This document shows, piece by piece, positions 1-8,140 of a DNA stretch of 49,704 nucleotides. A model generated the notes under the pieces. That model was given only the letters and a program-made list of their open reading frames with translations. It was not told the origin of the DNA and made no database searches. The DNA lies in the IMG/VR virus record IMGVR_UViG_3300034522_000097, positions 1 to 49,704 of that record. One strand, written 5' to 3'. The position numbers and the translations under genes were made by a program. The stretch's first letter is position 1. Every line of letters begins with the position of its first letter. This DNA comes from a virus.

Positions 1-255
1 TTAAGCACGCATTTTCTGCCAGTCGTTCTCTGCTTCTCGCTTTTTGCTGTCGATGTAGTCGGCCAGCTTTTTGGCATCAATAAACCAAGGGCTGCGCTGG
101 CCCCCCAGCTTATATGTAGGCACGGGCAGATCCTGCAGGCAGGCTCGCTCGTTCGCCTTTCTGGGCTCCATGCCAAAGAAGTCCTTGCTGATTTTTTCAA
201 GCGGGATATTCACGTCGCCAAATTTGGCGAGCAGTGCAAAGAGTGTGGTGCTCAT
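1..255 (-). CDS. PrtN-like pyocin-activator family DNA-binding protein
   Basis: An 84-residue protein resembling the PrtN (pyocin activator) family. The N-terminal MSTTLFALLAKFG stretch, the central helix-turn-helix-like segment and the C-terminal ADYIDSKKREAE helix follow the family layout. In Pseudomonas PrtN activates pyocin genes. In betaproteobacterial prophages such genes often sit at the end of the left arm beside the integrase, where an excision or regulatory role is possible (inference). It is the last left-arm gene seen, and a terminator at 268-296 separates it from the gene upstream, so it may need read-through or its own promoter. The ATG at 255 follows a weak GAAGA. The family call rests on remembered similarity only. 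Confidence 0.72.
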   Translation of the reverse strand: MSTTLFALLAKFGDVNIPLEKISKDFFGMEPRKANERACLQDLPVPTYKLGGQRSPWFIDAKKLADYIDSKKREAENDWQKMRA

Positions 256-267
256 TTTCTTCAGGCG

Positions 268-296
268 ATAAAAAACCCCACCTTAGAGGCGGGGTT
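268..296 (-). terminator. Rho-independent terminator upstream of the PrtN-like gene
   Basis: Arms 274-282 and 288-296 pair with one mismatch. They are followed on the minus strand by six U (complement of 270-275). Confidence 0.75.
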
Positions 297-378
297 GTGG
301 TTCATCAAAGTCCGGGATGGGGGCGCGGCGGTCGCGCCGGGTGCGTTTACGGCGGCTCATGGCTTGGTTTTCCCGTGC

Positions 379-804
379 TCAGGCTGGTTTGCCGGTGGTG
401 TCGTCTTCTTCTTGCGCTGTGATTTCGGCCAGCTGCTCTTGGGTGAAATCGCTATCAGTCAGCACATAAGGCACGGCATTGGTGACTTGGTAGAAGCGTG
501 GCGATGGGCATTCGGCAAGCCACTGCTCCAGCAGGGCCTGCAGTTTTGCCTTGTGCTCTGGGGACACTTCCGGGTAGCCATCCGCGTATTCGCCTCCAAA
601 GTCGTTGGCCTGCGCGGCAATGTCTTCAATCACGCTGTCTGCATCCACAAAGTCGGCCATGGCTGGGCGTTTGGCTGTGCCACGCCACACCTTGTGTCCT
701 GGGCGAACTTCATCGCCTCGCGCATCCAGCAGGTCACCCAGGCTGTCGTAGTTGAATTCCTCGCCGTCGAGCGACCAGCATTCGATTTGTTCGGTATTGG
801 TCAT
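379..804 (-). CDS. Hypothetical acidic protein, 141 residues
   Basis: Not recognised. The protein is acidic with no signal peptide, membrane segment or Cys motif. The N-terminal half mentions WSLDGEEFNYDSLGDLLD, and the C-terminal half carries a helical segment (EHKAKLQALLEQWLAE). The start at 804 is chosen because AAGGAGA lies just upstream, within the end of the 38-residue gene before it. It belongs to the left early operon and is followed by a terminator. Small acidic early proteins of this kind often act on host enzymes, but nothing here shows a function. Confidence 0.75.
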   Translation of the reverse strand: MTNTEQIECWSLDGEEFNYDSLGDLLDARGDEVRPGHKVWRGTAKRPAMADFVDADSVIEDIAAQANDFGGEYADGYPEVSPEHKAKLQALLEQWLAECPSPRFYQVTNAVPYVLTDSDFTQEQLAEITAQEEDDTTGKPA

Positions 805-814
805 GTTTTCTCCT

Positions 815-931
815 TCAATGCCCGCAGGGCAGGCCTTCGCCCTCGGCGGGCTCTTGGTGGACAGGTGCACCGCAGCTGCCGCAGCGCTTGATGGGGGTGG
901 GCTGCTGGCCCTGGATGGGTGGTGTGCTCAT
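815..931 (-). CDS. 38-residue zinc-ribbon-like microprotein
   Basis: A short ORF with a GGAG ribosome site upstream of the ATG at 931. It ends in a TGA directly before the AAGGAGA of the next gene. It contains CGSCGAPVH and a terminal CGH, a CxxC...CxH arrangement suited to one zinc ion. It lies just after the terminator that follows the methyltransferase gene. Function unknown; zinc binding is inferred from the Cys/His pattern. Confidence 0.6.
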   Translation of the reverse strand: MSTPPIQGQQPTPIKRCGSCGAPVHQEPAEGEGLPCGH

Positions 932-940
932 GTGCGCTCC

Positions 941-970
941 AAAAAGAAAAGCCCACCGTGGTGGTGGGCT
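941..970 (-). terminator. Terminator after the methyltransferase gene
   Basis: Perfect 8-bp arms (950-957 and 963-970, AGCCCACC/GGTGGGCT) followed on the minus strand by a U-rich run. Confidence 0.75.
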
Positions 971-976
971 GGTTGA

Positions 977-3034
977 TCAGGCTGCGTACAGCAGCGCCTC
1001 ATGTCGAAAGTTCGCCCGCACCAGGGCGGCGGCCACCGGCGGTGGGACGCTGTTGCCGACCATCCGCACCTGAGCGGTGGTCGAGAGGGCGATGCGAGGC
1101 AGGTCCAGCGGATTGCCGGGTGCCTGCTTGCCGTCGATGAACAGCAGGGCCGGGTCTGGGATTTCCTCGATCTGGTAGTGCTCGGGGAAGCCCTGGGCCC
1201 GGTACAGCTCGCGCGGCTTGAGCATGCGCAGCGTGATGTCCACCAGTGCCCACAGCTGGCCGGCGTGGCGCATCAGCACCAGGGTGGCTGGGTCCGGGAA
1301 CTGCTCCGGCAGGTGCTGGTGCAGCAACTCGGCGCACAGGCGGGCGCGCTCCGCATGCTCCGGAGCCAGTGCGTCGGCAGGCACCTTCACGGTCTGCACC
1401 AGGCCCATGCGTGCCTTGGTGGGCACCGTGTGCATGGGCGCGTTGCAGGCGCTGTCCTGGCCGCCCTCGCTGTAATACTTCACCAGATAGGCCGTGATCA
1501 GCCGTTGCTGGGTGCCGCTGGCCGTGACCGTGCTCATGGGGGCGTCCGCGGGGCGGCCGTCGCCCTCGTAGAAGCCGCCATTCGCTTGCTCCAGGCAGGC
1601 CGCCACCAGGGCCATCTCGCCGCGATGCGCCCCTGTCACTGTGCGCATAGGCTCAGCCGCAGACGTTCCGCTTCGCTCCCCGTGGTGTGTGAGGTGCGTC
1701 AGATGCACTGCGGCCAACGCGCTGGTTGCGCCGCTGGCAGTGACCGTGTTCAGCGGCACCTCCAGGCTTCGCACCCCATGGCTGAAGCGCTTGCCCCCGG
1801 CCGGCCCCTCGCCGTGGCCCATGTCCACCAGGTGGGCAGCCACCAGGGCGCTTTTGACGCCGCCGGAAACCACCGTGCCCAGGGGCTGCGCCATGCTGTG
1901 CACCCGCGGTTGCTGGCCGGCGCGCTCGCCGTAGCCAATCGTGACCAGGTTCGCGGCCACAACCCCCATCTGGATGCCAGTGCTGGGCCGCTTGGGCGTG
2001 CCGCCGGCGGTGACCGTGGGCAATGGCGCATCCATGGCGCTGCCCACGCTGCCGGTGTTGAACTTGGTGATGTGGGCCATGGCCACACCGTGGTGGATGC
2101 CGCCAGCCGTCACAGTTCCCAGCGGATCGCGCATCGAATGCCCGCCCAGCTGTGATTCATGGGTGCCGCGCATAGTGGCCACTACCGGTGCAGCGGTCCC
2201 TTTTGACTGCACGTCCACAATAAAAGGACTGGTACTGGCCAGCACATGCCGATACAGCCCCTTGGCTACCCGGCGCATGGTGTTGGTCACCAGGGGGCGC
2301 TTGCGGCCGAACACGCTTTCCGCAGGCAGGTCGAAGTCGATGCACTCGGCGGCCGTGCGCTGGGGTGCCAACTTGCCTGCCAGCACGCGTCGGTCGGTCG
2401 GCTCGGCGTGGGTCGGCTCAGGAAACACGATCGGCAGGCCATCGCGGCGGGCCACCAGGAACAGGCGCTTGCGGATGGTGGGCGTGTCATGGTCGCAGGC
2501 ACGCAGCTCCGTCCAGTCCACCGCGTAGCCCAGGCCGCGCAGCTGGCGCACGAAGCTCTTGAACGTCTGGCCCTTGCGGGCAGGGTCTGGCCGTGCCTTG
2601 CCCTCTGCATCCACGATCAGCGGGCCCCAGTCCTGAAACTCCTCCACGTTCTCCAGCATCAGCATGCGGGGCTTGCACATGGCTGCCCAGCGCATGCCCA
2701 CCCAGGCCAAGCCGCGGATGTGCTTTTCCACTGGGGTGCCGCCCTTGGCCTTGGAGAAGTGCTTGCAGTCGGGCGACAGCCAGACCAGGCCCACGGGCTG
2801 GTTCTTCGTGACCGCGATGGGGTCCACCTCCCACACGCTTTCGCACAGGTGCAGGGTGTGCGGGTGGTTCAGCGCGTGCATCGCCAGCGCCTCGGGGTTG
2901 TGGTTGATGGCAATGTCCACGGGGCGGCCGAAAGCCATCTCCAGGCCGGTGCTGGTGCCGCCACCGCCGGCGAAGTTGTCGATGATCAGCTCGCGGCCCA
3001 GGTCCAGGCCAAGGGTGAAGTTGTCACGTTTCAT
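977..3034 (-). CDS. C5-cytosine DNA methyltransferase with a seven-repeat insert
   Basis: A 685-residue DNA cytosine-C5 methyltransferase. Motif I (DNFAGGGG) is near residue 19, the catalytic Cys lies in SPDCKHFS near residue 90, the ENV motif near 128 and the RKR motif near 188. The closing VGNSVPPP motif is near the C-terminus. Between the catalytic core and the C-terminal motifs lie seven degenerate repeats with the core xPLxTVTAxG, starting near residues 303, 335, 382, 425, 460, 497 and 531. This is where such enzymes carry their target-recognition region. Most family members are 320-450 residues, so the repeats explain the extra length. No restriction gene is adjacent, so a self-protective role against host restriction is likely. 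ATGs at 3040 and 3064 are alternative starts; none has a strong ribosome site. Confidence 0.92.
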   Translation of the reverse strand: MKRDNFTLGLDLGRELIIDNFAGGGGTSTGLEMAFGRPVDIAINHNPEALAMHALNHPHTLHLCESVWEVDPIAVTKNQPVGLVWLSPDCKHFSKAKGGTPVEKHIRGLAWVGMRWAAMCKPRMLMLENVEEFQDWGPLIVDAEGKARPDPARKGQTFKSFVRQLRGLGYAVDWTELRACDHDTPTIRKRLFLVARRDGLPIVFPEPTHAEPTDRRVLAGKLAPQRTAAECIDFDLPAESVFGRKRPLVTNTMRRVAKGLYRHVLASTSPFIVDVQSKGTAAPVVATMRGTHESQLGGHSMRDPLGTVTAGGIHHGVAMAHITKFNTGSVGSAMDAPLPTVTAGGTPKRPSTGIQMGVVAANLVTIGYGERAGQQPRVHSMAQPLGTVVSGGVKSALVAAHLVDMGHGEGPAGGKRFSHGVRSLEVPLNTVTASGATSALAAVHLTHLTHHGERSGTSAAEPMRTVTGAHRGEMALVAACLEQANGGFYEGDGRPADAPMSTVTASGTQQRLITAYLVKYYSEGGQDSACNAPMHTVPTKARMGLVQTVKVPADALAPEHAERARLCAELLHQHLPEQFPDPATLVLMRHAGQLWALVDITLRMLKPRELYRAQGFPEHYQIEEIPDPALLFIDGKQAPGNPLDLPRIALSTTAQVRMVGNSVPPPVAAALVRANFRHEALLYAA

Positions 3035-3049
3035 GGGCATCCAGAAATG

Positions 3050-3072
3050 CAAAAACCCGCTCAAGGCGGGCT
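3050..3072 (-). terminator. Hairpin just upstream of the methyltransferase start
   Basis: CCCGC/GCGGG arms (3056-3060 and 3066-3070) followed on the minus strand by a U run. Leftward transcripts must pass it to express the methyltransferase. Confidence 0.65.
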
Positions 3073-3109
3073 GTGTTTGAAGGTTAGGATCTGTGCTCAG
3101 GAGGGGTGC

Positions 3110-3694
3110 ATGAACACAGATCAGTTAATTGAGAATCTTGGCAAGGCAGCCGCTGCGGCTCAACCACCTAGCGAATATTGCTTTATGTGGATTGATTGGT
3201 GGGGCACATGCATGACCAAGGAAGAGTGGTCTGGGTGGGCGCAATTTTTGGCGGTGGCTTTCACTCTGTTGGCGCCATATGCAATAACTTATAGGAAGAA
3301 AAAACAAGCCAAGAAACTAATGATCACATTGATTGAAGATATTAATTTTAATTTAGGATTTCTTAAAGCAATTGCTAGAGATGCTGCAAGTGCAGATAAA
3401 GAAGACGCTGAGCATGTTTTGACGGATATTGAAATGCGGTTCAAATACTTGAGAGAGCCGATATATCTTCAGCTCGATGCTTTGAATATGCTTTCGCCTG
3501 CAACAGCAGTACAGCTTTTGACAGCTATTGCTATTATTAAGAGCCGAGCTGAGTTAATTAAAGGACTTCGTACAAGAGAAGATATTTTTAAAAATAAACA
3601 CTTATATCTTCACCTCGGAGATCAGTCCGACCGATTGCTCGCAGACATGGATGGATTGAATAAAGTATTAGCATGGGCAAAATCTTTTTCATAA
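3110..3694 (+). CDS. Single-pass membrane protein with helical cytoplasmic domain (cargo gene)
   Basis: A 194-residue protein, not recognised. Residues near 40-62 form one membrane segment (FLAVAFTLLAPYAI), followed by the basic run YRKKKQAKK and then an all-helical domain, so the bulk probably faces the cytoplasm. The gene runs opposite to the surrounding operon and is markedly richer in AT, both signs of a recently acquired cargo gene. CAGGAGGGG precedes the ATG. A lysogenic-conversion or superinfection-immunity role is possible but not shown. Confidence 0.75.
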   Translation: MNTDQLIENLGKAAAAAQPPSEYCFMWIDWWGTCMTKEEWSGWAQFLAVAFTLLAPYAITYRKKKQAKKLMITLIEDINFNLGFLKAIARDAASADKEDAEHVLTDIEMRFKYLREPIYLQLDALNMLSPATAVQLLTAIAIIKSRAELIKGLRTREDIFKNKHLYLHLGDQSDRLLADMDGLNKVLAWAKSFS

Positions 3695-3729
3695 GTTAGA
3701 TTGCCAATTTTGACGCGTAAATTTATTTC

Positions 3730-3990
3730 ATGTCCAACATCTACGACTCCATGGTCAGTGCCCTGCGTGAGCACTGGAAGGCGAACGACAACGCATACCC
3801 CCAGCGGTTTGAGCTGACCCAGGTCACGCTGGAAGCGCTGGTGGCTGCGCGCAAGCTGGTCAACGACACCATGAACTTCAAGAAGTACCCCGACTGGGAA
3901 CAGGAGTTCCTGGGCGTACCGCTGGTGCTGTCGACCGAGGGGGACGCCATGATCGCCAAGGACGGCACGCGCGTCCCACTCAGCGCTTGA
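3730..3990 (+). CDS. Hypothetical protein, 86 residues
   Basis: Not recognised. A soluble protein with GC-rich codon use like the phage backbone, lying 35 nt after the AT-rich membrane-protein gene on the same strand. It has a helical N-terminal half and ends in ...GDAMIAKDGTRVPLSA. No good ribosome site precedes the ATG, so it may depend on coupling with the gene upstream. Its last 11 nt overlap the end of the convergent gene 3980-4345. Confidence 0.6.
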   Translation: MSNIYDSMVSALREHWKANDNAYPQRFELTQVTLEALVAARKLVNDTMNFKKYPDWEQEFLGVPLVLSTEGDAMIAKDGTRVPLSA

Positions 3991-4345
3991 GCGGCTGCTT
4001 GGCGCTGGCAGGCTCTGGAGCGGTCACAAGCCAGACGCGGCCCAACTTATCCTTGCACGCCGGGTAGTGGCTGGCAGCCTGCACGGCCAGGTTCTTCTTG
4101 CGCTTGCGCTTGATCCAGTTGCGCAGGGCGTTGCCGATCGCTCCGGTGTGCTCGGGCTCGCACTTGATGCACTGGCCCGGCTTCATGGACGCGAACAGCT
4201 CGTCGTAGCGACCTGGGCCCATGCTGCGCTTTTGTGGCGGTGGATCGTCGGCCACCTCCAGGTCTTCGACGTGGATGGTGGAGCGCTGAACGCTCTTGGC
4301 GCGCGCCTTGGTGGTGTTGAATGGGTCGTGTGCTTTGGAAGGCAT
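3980..4345 (-). CDS. Hypothetical basic protein, 121 residues
   Basis: Not recognised. The middle contains a basic patch (NWIKRKRKKN) preceded by SMKPGQCIKCEP, and the tail continues ASHYPACKDKLGRVWLV, which looks like a small nucleic-acid-binding fold. The start at 4345 is chosen because GGAGAT lies upstream. It is in the left early operon between two terminator-like hairpins. Nucleic-acid binding is inferred from charge only. Confidence 0.7.
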   Translation of the reverse strand: MPSKAHDPFNTTKARAKSVQRSTIHVEDLEVADDPPPQKRSMGPGRYDELFASMKPGQCIKCEPEHTGAIGNALRNWIKRKRKKNLAVQAASHYPACKDKLGRVWLVTAPEPASAKQPLKR

Positions 4346-4405
4346 GGGCTTATCTCCATCAGAAAAATAAGGACAGAGCCCATAGGGCCCTGTGCTGATT
4401 GCTCT

Positions 4406-4434
4406 CAAAAGAGAAGCCCGCACGTGGCGGGCTT
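4406..4434 (-). terminator. Terminator-like hairpin
   Basis: Perfect 8-bp arms AAGCCCGC/GCGGGCTT (4414-4421 and 4427-4434). The following U-rich stretch on the minus strand is weak. Confidence 0.5.
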
Positions 4435-4454
4435 GGTGGGGGTGCGTGGGCGAA

Positions 4455-5324
4455 TCAGGCCGCTTCCTGCTCCATCGGGAGCTGCGAAACGATTTCAAAG
4501 CTGGCCTTGTCGGTTTCTTCGTCAAGCGCCGTGATCTTGATGATCAGCAGCAAACCCGATTCGGTTTCGAGGTCCAGCTCCTCGCCAACCTGCAGCGGGT
4601 TTTCCGCGCCTGTCGCTTCGAGCAGGGCGTCGATGCTGTCGAACTTCTCTTCGTCACAGCCGCGTGACCAGACCTGGCCCATGGCTGCTGCAGCGAATGC
4701 GTCTTCCGGGGATTGGCCGTCCTCGTCCAGTTCACGCTGGTTGGGATCCTTGCCAGCAGCAGGCTGTGTGTCCGGCTTGCCTGCGCGGTATCCCTTCTTG
4801 GCCACCTGGGCCGTGGCCGGTGCCAGCAGCTTGATGTAGATGGGTTCTTCCGAGGCCAGGCCCGACAGCTCACCGTAGAGGATGTTGTCCTGCAGCTCCT
4901 CGCCGTTGTACTGGATGGTGCCTTTGACCTCGACGCTGCCGCCTTCGAAGATTTCGTACTGCAGGTTGGCCAGCACCGCGTCCTGGAAGTCCACGTAGTC
5001 GTCCTGAGTGCCGAAGTCCCACACAAAGCGGTAGCCCCGCAGCTTCAGGCCCTTCTGGTAGTGGTACGTGGTGGGCAGGTTGGGCTGACGCAGGTTGGGC
5101 AGAGGAATCAGCTCGTCGGGAAGCAAAGATTCTTGCTGGGCGTCTGCCGCATGGTTGCAGAAGTGGTGTTCGCGCAAGCCGTCCTGGATCAGGTCGAGCA
5201 GCTTGTTGTCGCCCTTGAGGATGAAGGCTAGATCAATGGCGCGCACTTTCTCCTCGCCGTGCAGTTCCCGGCGGGGGTTGGCGTTGGTGATCGTGACCTG
5301 GGTGGGCTCGACGAGTTGGAACAT
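4455..5324 (-). CDS. Hypothetical phage protein in the recombination module, 289 residues
   Basis: Not recognised by name. The N-terminus (MFQLVEPTQVTITNANPR) and the segment VRAIDLAFILKGDN are typical of proteins that sit beside recombination genes in proteobacterial prophages. A middle beta-rich part precedes an acidic C-terminal region. The start at 5324 follows AAAGGGC lying inside the end of the exonuclease gene, so the two are probably co-translated. A role in DNA recombination or repair is inferred from context only. Confidence 0.8.
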   Translation of the reverse strand: MFQLVEPTQVTITNANPRRELHGEEKVRAIDLAFILKGDNKLLDLIQDGLREHHFCNHAADAQQESLLPDELIPLPNLRQPNLPTTYHYQKGLKLRGYRFVWDFGTQDDYVDFQDAVLANLQYEIFEGGSVEVKGTIQYNGEELQDNILYGELSGLASEEPIYIKLLAPATAQVAKKGYRAGKPDTQPAAGKDPNQRELDEDGQSPEDAFAAAAMGQVWSRGCDEEKFDSIDALLEATGAENPLQVGEELDLETESGLLLIIKITALDEETDKASFEIVSQLPMEQEAA

Positions 5325-5326
5325 GG

Positions 5327-5944
5327 TTACTGCCCTTTGTTCAGATCTTGGATTGCGAAGTACACGCGCATGCACGCCAGTGCATCGCCACGCGCAGTGT
5401 GTTGGCCGGAGAATTCCTGACCGAAGAAGTGCTGGTAGGCCTCCAGCAGCGTCGGCGTTTTGTTGCCGCCGCGCATCTTGGCCGTGGGCGGCAGCTTGCA
5501 GATCGGTGTTGCCAAGCGTGCGGTGCACTCGGCGGGCCGGGCCTTCCAGTCGTCGGAAGGGGGAATTACCAAGCCAGGATTACGCTGATCGATGAAGCGC
5601 TTGGCACCGATGCGCGCGATGCGGGCATCAAACGTCTCGTTGTGGGCGATGCGCTTGCCGGCGTTTTCTTGCAGGGCCAGCAGCATTTCCACAGCCTGGG
5701 CTTCAGGGATGCCCAGTGCCAGCGCCTTCTGGGTGCTGATGCCGTGGATGGCGGTCATGTCATCCGGGATTGTCCAGCCGTCAGGGCGGATGATCACATC
5801 CATGGAAGCCAGCGTTACGCGGGTGTCCAAGTCCACCAGAAATGCGGCCAACTGCACGATGTGCGGCTGATCGGGATGGTTGCTGGGTTCTTTGAACAAT
5901 GGCAGACCGGTAGTTTCCGTGTCGTAGAAGAGGGCGGTGTTCAA
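5327..5944 (-). CDS. DnaQ-like (DEDDh) 3'-5' exonuclease
   Basis: A 205-residue protein of the RNase T/DnaQ exonuclease family. ExoI is FYDTETTGLP with metal ligands D8 and E10. ExoII is HNETFDARI. ExoIII is HTARGDALACMRVY with the expected His and Asp. Such enzymes remove nucleotides from 3' ends of single-stranded DNA or RNA. Its place among recombination genes suggests trimming of DNA ends during replication or repair. The stop is 2 nt before the start of the next gene. Confidence 0.9.
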   Translation of the reverse strand: MNTALFYDTETTGLPLFKEPSNHPDQPHIVQLAAFLVDLDTRVTLASMDVIIRPDGWTIPDDMTAIHGISTQKALALGIPEAQAVEMLLALQENAGKRIAHNETFDARIARIGAKRFIDQRNPGLVIPPSDDWKARPAECTARLATPICKLPPTAKMRGGNKTPTLLEAYQHFFGQEFSGQHTARGDALACMRVYFAIQDLNKGQ

Positions 5945-5967
5945 GATTCAGTCCTTGCGGGTAGGCA

Positions 5968-5997
5968 TTAAAAAAGCCTGCTGGTTAGAGCAGGCTT
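5968..5997 (-). terminator. Rho-independent terminator between HU-like and exonuclease genes
   Basis: Perfect 9-bp arms AAGCCTGCT/AGCAGGCTT (5974-5982 and 5989-5997) followed on the minus strand by UUUUUU. Confidence 0.8.
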
Positions 5998-6022
5998 ACA
6001 GTCGTTGCTACGGTTTTCGCTG

Positions 6023-6295
6023 TCAGTTCAGCGCATCCTTCAGGCCCTGGCCTGGGCTGAACTTGGGCACGCGAGCCGCTGCGATCTCGATGGCTTCGCC
6101 GGTACGTGGGTTGCGGCCAGTGCGCGCTGCACGCTTGGGTACGCTGAATGTGCCAAAGCCCACGATCTGGACTGTGCCGCCCTTTTTGAGCTGCTTGCGG
6201 ACCGCATCAAGGGTGGCATTCAAGGCACGTGCTGCTGCAGACTTGGACAACTCTGCGTCGTTGGCGATGTGCTCGATCAGTTCGGTCTTGTTCAC
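6023..6295 (-). CDS. HU/IHF-family nucleoid protein
   Basis: A 90-residue HU-type protein. It has the N-terminal NKTELIEHIA helices, the GFGTFSV turn and the arm region RTGRNPRTGE. It binds and bends DNA as a dimer and may assist replication or recombination. The start is taken as GTG at 6295 because AGGAGA sits 7 nt upstream; the ATG at 6337 would add a non-HU extension overlapping the upstream hairpin. The product is basic and close to full HU length. Confidence 0.93.
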   Translation of the reverse strand: MNKTELIEHIANDAELSKSAAARALNATLDAVRKQLKKGGTVQIVGFGTFSVPKRAARTGRNPRTGEAIEIAAARVPKFSPGQGLKDALN

Positions 6296-6310
6296 GGTTT
6301 TCTCCTGTTG

Positions 6311-6342
6311 AAAAAAGGGAAAGCGCCTGCAGTGCAAGCGCT
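6311..6342 (-). terminator. Terminator between YqaJ and HU-like genes
   Basis: AGCGC/GCGCT arms with an inner TGC/GCA pair, followed on the minus strand by a U/C run ending in UUUUUU. Confidence 0.65.
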
Positions 6343-6355
6343 GATTGCTACTCTT

Positions 6356-8140
6356 TTAGACGGTTTCCAGCACGCCATTCAAGTGCTTGACCATGGCCTG
6401 CAGTATGGCGGGCAGGTCGCAGGCAGCATAGTGCTTGCCAACAGACTTCTCCACCTTGCGCGCCTCAAAGCCCAGTTCGGCCATGCCGGCGGCGTCGATC
6501 TTCACCGGGGCGATCATGGTGTTGATCTCGCCCAGCGTCAGGGTTTCGCCGCTGTCGACCACCGCAGTGCCAGCCTTGGCGGCAGCGATGACTTGCTGCG
6601 CATCAATGCCGGCCACGTCCTCGACGGCCTTGTCCTGCACCAGGGCGACCAGGTCCTGCGCCACCGGTGCAGCCAGCGTTCCCGCCTGCTGGGCCTTCGC
6701 AATCTCTGCCTGCTCCTGCTGGGCCTGCTGCTGGATGCGCAGGCGCTCCTGTTCCGCTTCCTGCTGGGCTTTGGCCGCCGCCTCGCGCTCCAGGCGCGCG
6801 GCTTCCTCGGCGCGGATGCGCTCGCGCTCCTTGTCCAGGCGAGCGGCCTCGGCCTGCTTGTGGTTGCCGATGCGTAGGGCGGCCAGGGCCTGGAAGTCTT
6901 CTTCCGCCTTGGCGCCGACGGTGGAGAAGTCCGCGAAGAGGGCGATCCAGTCGCCATCTTCTTGCACCAGGTGCTTGCGGTTGGCCTCCAGGCGGGCGGC
7001 CAGCTGGTTGGCGTCGTGCTTGGCGTTGGTCAGGGCCACGGCCACCTTGTCGCGCATGCTGTCCAGCGACTTCAGGCCCTTGATCGTTTCCGCAAAACCA
7101 CCCGCAACACGAGGCAGCCAGTTGGCACCCAGGCGCTGATTCCACGCGGCCACATGGGCGTCCAGGTCCTGCTGGGCACCCGTGACCAGGGCTGTACGGC
7201 GGTTTTCCTTTTCTGCCGCCACCAGCTTCTCGCGGGCCAGCCGGGTGGTGCGCGCCAGGTTGCGCAGGTCGGCAACCGTGCGTCGCAGTTGTTCCACATC
7301 GCTGATCTGGGCCAGGGCTCCGGACTCCGCGGCCTCCAGCATCTCCTCGGCCTTCTTCAGCGCTTTGCATTCCGCCTCGGCGTCGGCGAATTCCTGATCC
7401 GTCGCGGGCTTGGGCACCATTCGCGCGATGAAAGAGCGCAGGGAGTCGCCGAACTTGTCCAGGTTGGACACCACGGCCAGGCTGCCCTGCAGCTGAACGG
7501 CCACGGCCGGCAGGCTTTCCACCGGCTCTGCCACCACGGCCGCAGGGCGCTCGGCCCGCGGATCGAAGGCGGCCAGGTCTTTGTCGAATTGCTCCCAGCC
7601 GGCCAGCAGGGCGGTGCGGTCATGCACGATGTCGCTTTGCAGCAAGGTGGCGTGCACAGTGCGCTCCGGCGTGCCGTCCGTGACCGTGTAGATCAGCTTT
7701 TGCGCGCCGGATACCGCCAGCTGCTGCACGCACTGCCAATAGTCTGCCTGCGGCACATGGCCGACGCGCACGGCCTGGGCCTTGCCCTCGTTCCAGCTCT
7801 TGCACTCCCAGGCAATCGTGCCGCAGAAGGTCAAGCCGTCAAAGCTGGCGGACAGGTAGCCGTCGTCCGTGGTGCCAATGACCGGCGAGAGGTCGTCGCC
7901 AATGAAGGCTTCGGCCAGCGGGCGGGCAGCCTCCTCGATGGCGTGGCCGCGATCAAAACGCGCCTGCGTGGCGGCGTCCACCTCGGGGGTGATGCCAGTG
8001 GCGCGTTCCTTCAACAGCGCGGTGCGCGACTTGTAGGGGCTGCAGGCCATCATGGCACTGGCGTCGCTGGCGTTGCGCGCTGTCGCTCGGTGTTGGTGCC
8101 AAGCGGCGCTGCCTTGGATCAGGTTGTGGATGGTTTTCAT
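6356..8140 (-). CDS. YqaJ-family phage exonuclease fused to a coiled-coil and C-terminal domain
   Basis: A 594-residue protein. Residues 1-210 form a YqaJ/lambda-exonuclease-type nuclease: QGSAAWHQHR near 9, GHAIEE near 65, active-site D101 in SFDGL, and E112/K114 in WECKSW. It would resect double-stranded ends for the neighbouring RecT. Residues about 260-480 are helical, with a long Ala/Glu/Gln/Arg coiled coil. The last 75 residues (from GETLTLGEINTMI) look like a small domain that occurs alone in other phages. Usual family length is 200-350, so this is a fusion. Its ATG overlaps the recT stop (ATGA), which indicates translational coupling. Confidence 0.9.
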   Translation of the reverse strand: MKTIHNLIQGSAAWHQHRATARNASDASAMMACSPYKSRTALLKERATGITPEVDAATQARFDRGHAIEEAARPLAEAFIGDDLSPVIGTTDDGYLSASFDGLTFCGTIAWECKSWNEGKAQAVRVGHVPQADYWQCVQQLAVSGAQKLIYTVTDGTPERTVHATLLQSDIVHDRTALLAGWEQFDKDLAAFDPRAERPAAVVAEPVESLPAVAVQLQGSLAVVSNLDKFGDSLRSFIARMVPKPATDQEFADAEAECKALKKAEEMLEAAESGALAQISDVEQLRRTVADLRNLARTTRLAREKLVAAEKENRRTALVTGAQQDLDAHVAAWNQRLGANWLPRVAGGFAETIKGLKSLDSMRDKVAVALTNAKHDANQLAARLEANRKHLVQEDGDWIALFADFSTVGAKAEEDFQALAALRIGNHKQAEAARLDKERERIRAEEAARLEREAAAKAQQEAEQERLRIQQQAQQEQAEIAKAQQAGTLAAPVAQDLVALVQDKAVEDVAGIDAQQVIAAAKAGTAVVDSGETLTLGEINTMIAPVKIDAAGMAELGFEARKVEKSVGKHYAACDLPAILQAMVKHLNGVLETV

